A DNA stretch of 22,176 nt, taken from positions 1 through 22,176 of the forward strand of contig CAAGKZ010000079.1 of the NCBI GenBank assembly GCA_900770665.1, given 5' to 3'. The notes below the pieces were generated by a model, which saw nothing but the letters and a program-made list of their open reading frames with translations, searched no databases and was not told the DNA's origin. Shown here one piece after another: positions 1-6,819 of this stretch. A program made the translations under genes and the position numbers. Position 1 is the stretch's first letter; each line of letters begins with the position of its first letter. This DNA is from Bacteroidaceae bacterium (GTDB lineage: Bacteria > Bacteroidota > Bacteroidia > Bacteroidales > Bacteroidaceae).

Positions 1-103
1 AAGAGTATAAAAATAGCAATTTGAAATTATGGCGCTTTCGTCTAGTGGCTAGGACACATGCCTCTCACGCATGGAACACGGGTTCGATTCCCGTAGGCGC
101 TAC
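1..103 (+). repeat. Exact direct repeat, copy 1 (leader plus tRNA-Glu)
   Basis: These 103 bases recur without a mismatch at 212-314. The repeat holds a 30-nt AT-rich leader and the whole 72-nt tRNA, and it ends one base past the discriminator: after it the copies diverge at once (aaag against ttcg). Because the leader is duplicated together with the tRNA, this looks like tandem duplication rather than independent tRNA conservation. The unit offset is 211 bp. Confidence 0.9.
31..102 (+). tRNA. tRNA-Glu (anticodon CTC), copy 1
   Basis: A complete 72-nt cloverleaf can be folded by eye. The acceptor arms are GGCGCTT and AGGCGCT (with G-T at the first pair and a T-G at the sixth), the D stem is GTCT/GGAC, the anticodon stem is CATGC/GCATG around the 7-nt loop CTCTCAC, and the T arm is ACGGG-TTCGATT-CCCGT. 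The anticodon CTC reads GAG, giving glutamate. The discriminator is A102. CCA is not encoded (the next bases are CAA), so it must be added by the CCA-adding enzyme. An identical gene lies at 242-313. Confidence 0.93.
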
Positions 104-124
104 AAAGAGCAAGTACGGAAAAAA

Positions 125-196
125 GATGGTGGCTAGGACACATGCCTCTCACACCTTGTCTTGTTACGAACACACGTTCGATTCCCGTAGGCGCTA
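125..196 (+). pseudogene. Degenerate tRNA-Glu-like copy between the two intact tRNAs
   Basis: Bases 129-152 repeat the D-arm-to-anticodon-loop part of the flanking tRNA-Glu genes, and 177-197 repeat the T-loop and 3' acceptor strand. Three defects are visible. The 5' acceptor strand and D-stem left arm are replaced by unrelated bases, so the 3' acceptor has no partner. The right anticodon-stem strand is replaced by a longer unrelated stretch around 153-167. The T stem has ACG where the intact genes have GGG, which breaks two pairs. It should not form a working tRNA. A small hairpin TGTT-ACG-AACA (162-172) lies inside the replaced part. It is either a decayed duplicate or a recombination scar. 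Confidence 0.75.
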
Positions 197-211
197 CAAA
201 ACTCAACGCTT

Positions 212-314
212 AAGAGTATAAAAATAGCAATTTGAAATTATGGCGCTTTCGTCTAGTGGCTAGGACACATGCCTCTCACGCATGGAACACGGGTTCGATT
301 CCCGTAGGCGCTAC
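212..314 (+). repeat. Exact direct repeat, copy 2 (leader plus tRNA-Glu)
   Basis: Second copy of the 103-bp block at 1-103, identical base for base. Because the leader of the first copy begins at the very edge of the window, the array may extend further upstream. Confidence 0.9.
242..313 (+). tRNA. tRNA-Glu (anticodon CTC), copy 2
   Basis: Identical to the tRNA at 31-102: same arms, anticodon CTC, discriminator A, no encoded CCA. It is the last gene of the cluster and is followed within 7 bases by a hairpin terminator. Processing needs 3' trimming and CCA addition. Confidence 0.93.
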
Positions 315-319
315 TTCGG

Positions 320-349
320 TTAGGACCTTATAAGGTTCTAATTTTTTTT
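320..349 (+). terminator. Intrinsic terminator of the tRNA cluster
   Basis: An 11-nt arm (320-330) and its partner (331-341) form a hairpin, TTAGGACCTTA against TAAGGTTCTAA, with one G-T pair. Eight T residues follow at 342-349. The T run is only on the plus strand, so it ends tRNA transcription; the convergent glycosyltransferase operon would not be ended by it. Confidence 0.85.
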
Positions 350-360
350 GTGTATTCTTT

Positions 361-1458
361 TTATCTCTTCTCCCAGAACTCAATATACTGCTGCGCTACT
401 CTCGCAGGGTTATGATGCTTTACTACAAACTCAATGCTTTGCTGTTGCATTGCGGCAATGTTCTGCTTGTTCTTTACCAGCCATTCGAGCTTTTCATATA
501 CGTCCTGCTCGCTTGGGGTGACATTGACCATAGGGCGCAGGGTGTGCTCGCCAAGGATGTCGTAACATTCGGGCTCGGCGCCACCGACGACAATCTTGCC
601 CTTTGACATGGCAAGCAGGGCGTTCATGGCAGGGGTGTAGCCATAGAGCTGGTCAAGCAGAACGTCGCAATCCTCAATCATTCTTGAGTATTGTTCAAAG
701 GGTACGCTCTCAGCTTTCAGCAGTTCACAGTCGTTGGGGTATTCGGCTACAAGGCGCTCAAGTGCGCGCAGCATTATGTCGGTGCCTTTGTATATGCTGC
801 GCTCTCGCTGTATGCCTATGAAGAAGTGTATTTTGCGCTCCTGGCTGTATATGGCCTTTGCGCAGCTGTCGCTTGGCACGGGGAAGGGTATGTATGCGAG
901 TTTGCTGCTGTGCTTGGGTTCGTATGCAGCATAGTATTCATAGAGTCCGGCGATGATGCCGTTGCAGTCGGCTGCTATGTGGTGGTTGAGACGGGCTTTG
1001 GGTGTGTGCTGCCAGTCGGCCTTCTGCTCGTCGACGTATGCGTTGCTGATTGGCGTGTCTCCGATGTTGAAGTCGGAGTATCTGAAACGGAAGGGCTGTG
1101 CGGTGCAGGCGTCGACCCAGTAGGCGTCCATGCCGAACGCGCCCAGGAATACTTTCTTGTTGTGCTTCTTGAGGTAACGGTATATTGGTGCTATGCGCTC
1201 GGCCTTGAGCTCCAGGAACATGGGGTTTATGAGTTGCACGACATCGTATCCGCGCAGGCGTGGCAGCAGAGTGTATAATTTCAGCATGTATTTTATGCCG
1301 CCAAGTTTGGTATACTCCCTTACCAATGAGATGTCGCGCTTGTAGTCCTTCCAAAAGTCGCCGTTGCTCACAACGCAGACCTCGTGCCCAAGAGTGCGCA
1401 ACCCCTCGGCAAGTGTCCAGTGTACGTTGCTGTATTCGCCTATGAGCAGTATCTTCAT
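361..1458 (-). CDS. Glycosyltransferase, GT-B fold (GT4/GT1-like)
   Basis: A 365-residue protein, probably a cytoplasmic enzyme that transfers a sugar from a nucleotide-sugar donor in the same glycan pathway as the two GT2 genes upstream. The N-terminus MKILLIGEYSNVHWTLAEGL followed by RTLGHEVCVVS is the usual opening of the GT-B acceptor domain. The C-terminal half has the donor-domain pattern, with a KGTDIML stretch and then DCDVLLDQLYGYTPAMNALL. The second Glu of the usual EX7E-type motif is not obvious: where many relatives read EAMA, this one reads LAMS. The start at 1458 is chosen because its ATG overlaps the TGA of the preceding gene (ATGA); an in-frame ATG at 1512 would lie inside that gene. 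Last gene of the operon. Donor and acceptor sugars cannot be told. Confidence 0.85.
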   Translation of the reverse strand: MKILLIGEYSNVHWTLAEGLRTLGHEVCVVSNGDFWKDYKRDISLVREYTKLGGIKYMLKLYTLLPRLRGYDVVQLINPMFLELKAERIAPIYRYLKKHNKKVFLGAFGMDAYWVDACTAQPFRFRYSDFNIGDTPISNAYVDEQKADWQHTPKARLNHHIAADCNGIIAGLYEYYAAYEPKHSSKLAYIPFPVPSDSCAKAIYSQERKIHFFIGIQRERSIYKGTDIMLRALERLVAEYPNDCELLKAESVPFEQYSRMIEDCDVLLDQLYGYTPAMNALLAMSKGKIVVGGAEPECYDILGEHTLRPMVNVTPSEQDVYEKLEWLVKNKQNIAAMQQQSIEFVVKHHNPARVAQQYIEFWEKR

Positions 1459-2456
1459 CTTTTCAGTGGTTTGTGGGATGGTGTGAGCAGGCGTAGTATC
1501 CTTGTTCCGCATTTGCTGTTGGCTAATTGGCGGAAGATGCGGTATTTAACCGAGTATGATGCTTGGGGGAGTGGATATAGCGCAAGGGGGGCAAGGTGCT
1601 CTCTGCAGGTTGCGTGAATCTCTTTCGCGCTCATTCCTATGCGCAGCATGTTTACTATGGCGTCTACTCCCAGCATTGTGAATTTGTGTTCAAATGCCTG
1701 TCTCTGCAGTTTGCTGCATGTGCCCAGTTGGGTGTTGCGGAAATGCGACAGTCTTTCAATGATGTGCAGCATGTCCTTGATGCGCTTTGCTTCAAAGTCG
1801 GCCGAGCTGTTGGCTGTGGTTGAGCCTTCGCGTATGCAGTAGTTGTAGAGTGTGGCGTCGCTATAGACCAGTGTCCTGGCGTGGAAGTGGAGTATGGTGT
1901 TGAACTCCTCGTCCTCGTGAAGGATGTTCTCGGGGAACCGTATGCCTTTTTCCAGGACGAGTGCCCGGCTGAAGAAGTAGCGGCACGGGCTGCCGGTGAG
2001 GTTGGTCTCTTTCATGTATGTGGCACCGCTGATGGTGTTGCTGAAAGTGACTTTTCTGTTTTCTGTCTCCTTGGGCTTGTTCCCGGGGGCTATGATGCGG
2101 TAGTTGAAATGCAGCACTTGCGGCATTTCGCTACGTAGCTTTTCAATGCACTGCCTGTAGCCGGGGCCGGGGATGATGGTGTCGTCGGCATCGACGAACT
2201 CAATGTATTCTCCTTGTGCCTCTTCGATACCTCTGTTACGTGCCGCGCCGGGGCCTCCATGCGGGGCGGTGATGAGCCTGATGTTGAGCGTGGGGTATGC
2301 GTCGTTAACCCACAGCGGCGGGGTGGGGGAACCGTCGTCGACAACGATTATCTCATAGTCGACGGCTGCTGTCTCCGGTTGCGCTATGCTCTCAATGCAT
2401 CGCTCAAGCAACTCGCGTGGCAGGTCGTAATGGGGTATGATGATTGACAGGAACAT
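1455..2456 (-). CDS. Glycosyltransferase family 2 (GT-A)
   Basis: A 333-residue GT2 enzyme, second gene of the three-gene operon. FLSIIIPHYD opens the nucleotide-binding fold, VVDDGSP (residues 38-44) is the first acidic motif, GPGAARNRGI (68-77) is the conserved loop, and VDADD (88-92) is the DXD-type metal and nucleotide-sugar motif. No membrane segments are evident, so it is likely cytosolic or attached to the inner face of the inner membrane, working on a lipid-linked glycan. It starts 13 bp after the upstream GT2 stop and overlaps the downstream GT-B gene by 4 nt, which suggests translational coupling. The sugar specificity is not readable. Confidence 0.9.
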   Translation of the reverse strand: MFLSIIIPHYDLPRELLERCIESIAQPETAAVDYEIIVVDDGSPTPPLWVNDAYPTLNIRLITAPHGGPGAARNRGIEEAQGEYIEFVDADDTIIPGPGYRQCIEKLRSEMPQVLHFNYRIIAPGNKPKETENRKVTFSNTISGATYMKETNLTGSPCRYFFSRALVLEKGIRFPENILHEDEEFNTILHFHARTLVYSDATLYNYCIREGSTTANSSADFEAKRIKDMLHIIERLSHFRNTQLGTCSKLQRQAFEHKFTMLGVDAIVNMLRIGMSAKEIHATCREHLAPLALYPLPQASYSVKYRIFRQLANSKCGTRILRLLTPSHKPLKR

Positions 2457-2469
2457 CTTCTTGTTTGTG

Positions 2470-3441
2470 TCAATTGAGTTTCTTGTGTAAAAGGGCGTGC
2501 AGTCGGCAGTGTATGTTGGCGCCGAAAAGTGCCAGTGTGGTGAGTTTTATTTTTCTCTTTATCGGCATGTCAATCCTGTAGAGTTCGGGCAACGATATGC
2601 TTTTGCCGTTGAGCATTGCGATGGCCTCCTTGTACTGTTGTTTTTCGCCGTCGCGGCAGCGCAAAAGGTCTATGAGGTTGTCGGTGCAGTGGAAAAGTAT
2701 GTCGTGCGCCTGCTCCTTGAGCTCGGGGTGCTTGGATACTTTTTCGTGCAGCTGTACAAAGTTGCGGTAGATGAAGAACTTCGACCTGAAACTGTAGGTG
2801 TTTGATATGCTCTCGGGGTGGTCGTAATAGTAGTAGAAACCGTACCCTGAATAGTAGACGTTCTCGCTTCCCTCGAAGAGCTGTGGGGTGATGAGGATGT
2901 CCTCAAAAACTTCGCCCTCGGGGTAGCGGATGAACATGAACATGTCGGCGCGGTAAATCTTGTTGCAGGCAAAGCAGTGGTTGTAGCCCTTGCGCTTTAT
3001 CCAGTCGTTGAAGACGTTGCTGTTGCCCTTGACCTTCTCCGATTTGAACGAGATGATTTCGCTGCGGGGCGACTCGTAGTACTTGATGATGGGGTATTCA
3101 AGGATGTCGATGTCGGGGTTGGTCTGCAGAATGTGCATATTGTAGTAATATGTACCCTCGGCAACAGTGTCGTCGCCGTCGACGAATGTGATATATTCGC
3201 CACGTGCCGCCGCTATTCCGGCATTACGCGCCGAGGAGAGACCGCCGTTCTTCTTGTGTATGACCTTTACCTTGTCGCACTCCTGGGCATAGCGCTCGCA
3301 TATCGCGCCGCAGTTGTCGGGCGAACCGTCGTCAACGAGTATGAGCTCGTAGTCTGTATATGTCTGCTGCAGGATGCTTTCAATGCATCGCTGCAGATGA
3401 CGTCTTACTTTGTATACGGGTACTATGATGCTCAGTTTCAT
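2470..3441 (-). CDS. Glycosyltransferase family 2 (GT-A), first gene of operon
   Basis: A 323-residue GT2 enzyme. The motifs are complete: LSIIVPVYK at the N-terminus, LVDDGSP (residues 35-41), NGGLSSARNAG (65-75) and VDGDD (87-91, the DXD site). The C-terminal half is rich in Tyr and Phe and carries no clear membrane segment. An in-frame ATG at 3495 would add 18 residues, but a -7 promoter box lies at 3475-3482, between the two candidate starts, so a transcript from that promoter could only use the ATG at 3441. That ATG is preceded by a run of A residues, a common feature of Bacteroidetes translation starts. It begins the operon that runs to 361 and is transcribed away from the flippase gene. 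Confidence 0.9.
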   Translation of the reverse strand: MKLSIIVPVYKVRRHLQRCIESILQQTYTDYELILVDDGSPDNCGAICERYAQECDKVKVIHKKNGGLSSARNAGIAAARGEYITFVDGDDTVAEGTYYYNMHILQTNPDIDILEYPIIKYYESPRSEIISFKSEKVKGNSNVFNDWIKRKGYNHCFACNKIYRADMFMFIRYPEGEVFEDILITPQLFEGSENVYYSGYGFYYYYDHPESISNTYSFRSKFFIYRNFVQLHEKVSKHPELKEQAHDILFHCTDNLIDLLRCRDGEKQQYKEAIAMLNGKSISLPELYRIDMPIKRKIKLTTLALFGANIHCRLHALLHKKLN

Positions 3442-3474
3442 TTTTTTTGATGGACTTGTTTTTTCAGTTACTTG

Positions 3475-3482
3475 CGAAGATA
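3475..3482 (-). promoter_or_regulatory. -7 promoter box of the glycosyltransferase operon
   Basis: Read on the minus strand these bases are TATCTTCG, matching the Bacteroidetes -7 element (TAnnTTTG, often TATCTTCG). Transcription would begin about 7 bases downstream, leaving a leader of roughly 25-30 nt before the ATG at 3441. No good -33 TTG is seen at the expected spacing. Confidence 0.6.
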
Positions 3483-3599
3483 GCAAATAATTCACATTCT
3501 ATGCCGATAAAAAGGGGCTTTTTTACTTTTTTGCCGAATTTATTCTTCTACTTTGTCGAATTCCTTTGTTTGGAGGGTGGGTTTTCGCTCTTTTTTCGC

Positions 3600-3607
3600 T
3601 ATCTTCG
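3600..3607 (+). promoter_or_regulatory. -7 promoter box of the flippase operon
   Basis: TATCTTCG, identical to the box of the divergent glycosyltransferase operon. It lies only 8 bases before the flippase ATG at 3616, so the predicted transcript would have almost no leader. No clear -33 element is found at the usual distance. The 158 bp between the two ATG-proximal signals holds only AT-rich sequence and a weak AAAAAG-GGG-CTTTTT hairpin (3509-3523). Confidence 0.6.
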
Positions 3608-3615
3608 CATCTAAT

Positions 3616-5127
3616 ATGGCTAACGACAAAGGCAGAAACGTAAATACAACGGCAGGGGGCTACAGACGCGTCATCAAATATCTTGGAATATTCGGTGGTG
3701 CACAGGGTGTGTCCGTTCTTTTGGGAATGGTGCGCAACAAGGTGGCTTCGGTGCTATTGCGTACCGGTGGTTTTGGTGCCATGGCCGATTATAACCGTAC
3801 AGTGCAGTTCTTCAGTGACACTACCGGTTTGAGCCTGTCGCTCAGTGCAGTGCGCCGTCTGTCGGACACTTACAGCAATGGCAGCGACGAGGAGGTGAGG
3901 CACTGCGTGAAGGTTATCCGCAGTATTGCGCTGCTCACGGGTCTTGTGGGTATGACGCTGATGCTGTTGTTGTCGCCACTGCTGTCGCGGTGGATGTTCG
4001 ACGGAGGTGTCGACGATGCTTTGCGGTTGGCGGTGATAGCTCCGGTTGTCTTTTTTATTGCTGTCTCCAACGGTGAGCTTGCCGTGTTGCGCGGTGTGAA
4101 CCAGCCCGGCAGAATTGCGCTGTATACATTGTGGACGGCTGTGAGTGCCCTGTTGGTGGCTGTGCCGCTATACTATTTCTTTGGAAGGTCGGGAGTGATT
4201 CCTTCGATATTCCTCATTGCCCTGCTGCAGATGTCGGGCGCATTGTTCTTCTCGACAAAGCTCTATGCCTATCGTGCAAGGCCTTTTGCGCCTAATCTTT
4301 TGCGCCAAGGACTCGACATTATAAAGCTGGGTGCCGGCTACATATATGCAACGGTTTTGGTGTCGGGCTCGCTGTGGCTTGTTTATCAGATGATAAAGAA
4401 AATGGGTGGCGAGAGTGCGTTGGGCATCTTCTCGGCCGGGTATATATTGGTTGGAATGTTGCCGTCGATACTTTTTGCGGCGTTCGACTCGGACTATTAT
4501 CCGCGCCTCTCGGGCATCTTTGCCCGCAAGAATGAGCGCAATGCCATGGTCAACGAGCATATCGAGGTGCATCTGCTTGTCCAGGTGCCTGTGATTCTTG
4601 TGGTGGTGCTGCTTTTGCCCTGGCTGTTCCCGCTCTTCTTCTCGCAGGAGTTCCTGCCGGCACTTCACATGGTGCAGCTTGCGGTCTTTGCGTTGCTGTT
4701 CCATATTATGACATATCCAATATCCTTTATGCCTGTTTCAAAGGGCGATACTCTCACCTTTGCTGCGCAGGAGACGGCCTACAATGTGGCATTCGCACTC
4801 TTTACCCTTCTTGGTTTCCGTTATTACGGTTGGAGCGGTGCCGGTGCCGGCATGTTGCTGGCGAGAATGATTGATTTGGCTGTCGTTTACTCGATAGCAC
4901 GTTTCCGTTACGGTTTCAGCCTGTCGGGCAGGGCAGTGAAGAACTTTGTGCTTGCATTGCTGGCCGGGGGAGTGGTTATGCTGTCGGTGTTCTGCGGTGA
5001 AGGCTTTGTTCTGTTACACTATGCAGGTTGCGCTGTCGCTGCAGTGACGGTTGTTCTGTCGCTCATCACTCTGTCGCGGCATGGGAACATCTTTTCTTCT
5101 ATCCTGAAACGAATATCAAAAAAATGA
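3616..5127 (+). CDS. Polysaccharide flippase, MOP superfamily (Wzx/PST-like)
   Basis: A 503-residue, very hydrophobic protein with about twelve predicted membrane segments, the size and character of the MOP-type lipid-linked oligosaccharide flippases (Wzx/PST, O-antigen translocase group). The N-terminus, with KYLGIFGGAQGVSVLLGMVR, resembles the first helix region of these transporters, followed by pairs of helices joined by short charged loops. It would move an undecaprenyl-linked glycan across the inner membrane. The neighbouring divergent glycosyltransferases make a likely source of substrate. An in-frame TTG start at 3553 is possible, but the TATCTTCG box at 3600 lies downstream of it, so the ATG at 3616 is chosen. 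The stop overlaps the next gene by 4 nt (ATGA). Membership of the broader MATE-like group is secure; the substrate is not. Confidence 0.88.
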   Translation: MANDKGRNVNTTAGGYRRVIKYLGIFGGAQGVSVLLGMVRNKVASVLLRTGGFGAMADYNRTVQFFSDTTGLSLSLSAVRRLSDTYSNGSDEEVRHCVKVIRSIALLTGLVGMTLMLLLSPLLSRWMFDGGVDDALRLAVIAPVVFFIAVSNGELAVLRGVNQPGRIALYTLWTAVSALLVAVPLYYFFGRSGVIPSIFLIALLQMSGALFFSTKLYAYRARPFAPNLLRQGLDIIKLGAGYIYATVLVSGSLWLVYQMIKKMGGESALGIFSAGYILVGMLPSILFAAFDSDYYPRLSGIFARKNERNAMVNEHIEVHLLVQVPVILVVVLLLPWLFPLFFSQEFLPALHMVQLAVFALLFHIMTYPISFMPVSKGDTLTFAAQETAYNVAFALFTLLGFRYYGWSGAGAGMLLARMIDLAVVYSIARFRYGFSLSGRAVKNFVLALLAGGVVMLSVFCGEGFVLLHYAGCAVAAVTVVLSLITLSRHGNIFSSILKRISKK

Positions 5128-6806
5128 AAGATACGCTTAGTAAAATATTCCTGACTCTGGCGATGTTGCTTATGGTGGGGCGCACACAAGCGCAGCCTGC
5201 CATCGGTGATTTGCGTTCGCCGTTCGACTTCGAGATACTCTTGAGCGCGAGCTATGCCGAACTGCGCTCCAATCACTTTCATGGCGGGCTCGACTTCAAG
5301 ACTGGCGGGGTGGTGGGCAAACATATAAAGTGTGTTGCCGACGGTTATATTTATCGTGCAAAGGTTGAGGCTGCCGGATATGGCATGGCGCTGTATGTGA
5401 TGCACGACGGCTATATGACGGTTTATGCTCATCTCGACCGTTTCCCCGATGCCGTTGCAAAGCGTGTGCGCAAGTATCAGTATGACAATGAGCGGTTCGA
5501 GGTGGACATGTACTTTGCGCCCGGCGACTACCCGGTGAAGCGCGGTGAGTTCTTGGCCTATGCCGGAAACAGTGGCTACTCATTCGGTCCTCACCTGCAT
5601 TTCGAGCTGCGTGACTCAAGCGGCAACAGACTGTATAATCCATTGCCCTATTATAAAAACCTTGTGAAGGATACCCGTGCTCCCAAGGCTACGGCCATAA
5701 CCGTGTATCCGCGACTTGGCGCCGGAGCGGTGTCGGGCGAACAGGCGTCAAAGTGCTTTGAACTGAAGAATGGTGTGCTGCCTGATACCATAGATGCCTG
5801 GGGCGAGATAGCCTTTGGTATCGAGGCACTCGACTACATGGACAAGACAACCAACAAATATGGTCTTTATCGCATTGAACTGTCTGTGGATGGCAATCTG
5901 TGCTTCGAGAATAGGATGGACAGCTATACATTCAGTGAGAACAAACTGATTCTGGCTTGTGTGGACCAGGCGCGTGAAAGACGCGGCGAGGGAACTTTCC
6001 AAAGACTATACCGCATGCCCAACAACGGCTTCAGTGAGTACAGGAGTCCCGATGCGCGTGGCTGGGTGACCATTGATGAGGAGCGCCTTTACAATGTGGA
6101 GTGCTGCATAGCCGATTATCATGGCAACCAGAGCCGTTACAATTTTATGGTGCGTGGCCGTGAAAGTGAAATAATGGAACCTCAGCGGGTGTCGGCTCCT
6201 TTGTCGTGGAACAGTGACAATGTGCTGGAGACTGAGGGCGCGCGTCTGTACATTCCAAAGGGCGAGATGTTCGACGATGCCTGCCTTGCCATTGCCTATG
6301 ACGACAGCTGTACGCTGTCGGGCAGCTGCTATTCGACCGATGAGGATGTCGTCTTTTGGCATGGAGCAAAATTGGCGCTCAAGGTGGGTGATGATGTTGC
6401 CGGTGTGCCGACTGATAAATTGTATATAGGTAAAAAGGGTGAAAAGGGTATATCGTGGGTTGGTGGAAAGTATTCAGACGGGTGGCTCACGGCGACAATT
6501 TCATCGCAAGGCGTGTATGACATTGCTGTAGATACGGTTCCTCCCGTGCTCAAACCGGTGAAGGAGGCTTCGTGGGAGAAGAATGCGAAGGTGGTGTTTG
6601 ACCTTGATGACAAGGAGACGAAGCCGGTGTCGTTCCGTGGTACGCTGAACGGCAAGTTCGTGCTCTTCAAGTATAACCGCAAGGAGCGTCGCCTGACATT
6701 TGACTTCAGACAGGAGAATATAAAGAGTGGCACCCACAAGATGAGGGTGGTGGCAACCGATGCCTGCGGAAACACTGCCGTTTTTGAAAAGAGTATAAAA
6801 TATTGA
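5124..6806 (+). CDS. Secreted M23 (LytM-type) metallopeptidase
   Basis: A 560-residue exported protein, most likely a periplasmic zinc endopeptidase that cuts peptidoglycan cross-bridges. A signal peptide is clear (MKDTLSKIFL, hydrophobic core, ending near TQAQ, residue 24). The M23 domain lies at about residues 30-175, with all expected residues: H53 and D57 in HGGLD, H103 in YAHLD, and the HLH pair H157/H159 within GPHLHFELR. The domain is at the N-terminal end, and about 380 residues of beta-rich sequence follow, ending with an Ig-like segment that begins DTVPPVLKP. The start is set by the 4-nt overlap with the flippase stop; an upstream in-frame start at 5028 would lie inside the flippase gene and remove the signal peptide from the N-terminus. 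The intact active site suggests a working enzyme rather than a LytM regulator. Confidence 0.9.
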   Translation: MKDTLSKIFLTLAMLLMVGRTQAQPAIGDLRSPFDFEILLSASYAELRSNHFHGGLDFKTGGVVGKHIKCVADGYIYRAKVEAAGYGMALYVMHDGYMTVYAHLDRFPDAVAKRVRKYQYDNERFEVDMYFAPGDYPVKRGEFLAYAGNSGYSFGPHLHFELRDSSGNRLYNPLPYYKNLVKDTRAPKATAITVYPRLGAGAVSGEQASKCFELKNGVLPDTIDAWGEIAFGIEALDYMDKTTNKYGLYRIELSVDGNLCFENRMDSYTFSENKLILACVDQARERRGEGTFQRLYRMPNNGFSEYRSPDARGWVTIDEERLYNVECCIADYHGNQSRYNFMVRGRESEIMEPQRVSAPLSWNSDNVLETEGARLYIPKGEMFDDACLAIAYDDSCTLSGSCYSTDEDVVFWHGAKLALKVGDDVAGVPTDKLYIGKKGEKGISWVGGKYSDGWLTATISSQGVYDIAVDTVPPVLKPVKEASWEKNAKVVFDLDDKETKPVSFRGTLNGKFVLFKYNRKERRLTFDFRQENIKSGTHKMRVVATDACGNTAVFEKSIKY

Positions 6807-6819
6807 TAATTGAAAATAT

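Noticed and set aside
691..1278. Long open frame opposite the GT-B gene
   Set aside because: It is the antisense frame of a gene with clear family motifs, and its translation has no recognisable domain.
361..3441. Capsule or O-antigen locus of horizontal origin
   Set aside because: Only three glycosyltransferases and one flippase are present, with no polymerase, chain-length or sugar-nucleotide genes, and base composition is like that of the neighbours.
3509..3523. AAAAAG-GGG-CTTTTT hairpin as a terminator
   Set aside because: It lies between divergent promoters where no transcript needs ending, and the stem has almost no GC.
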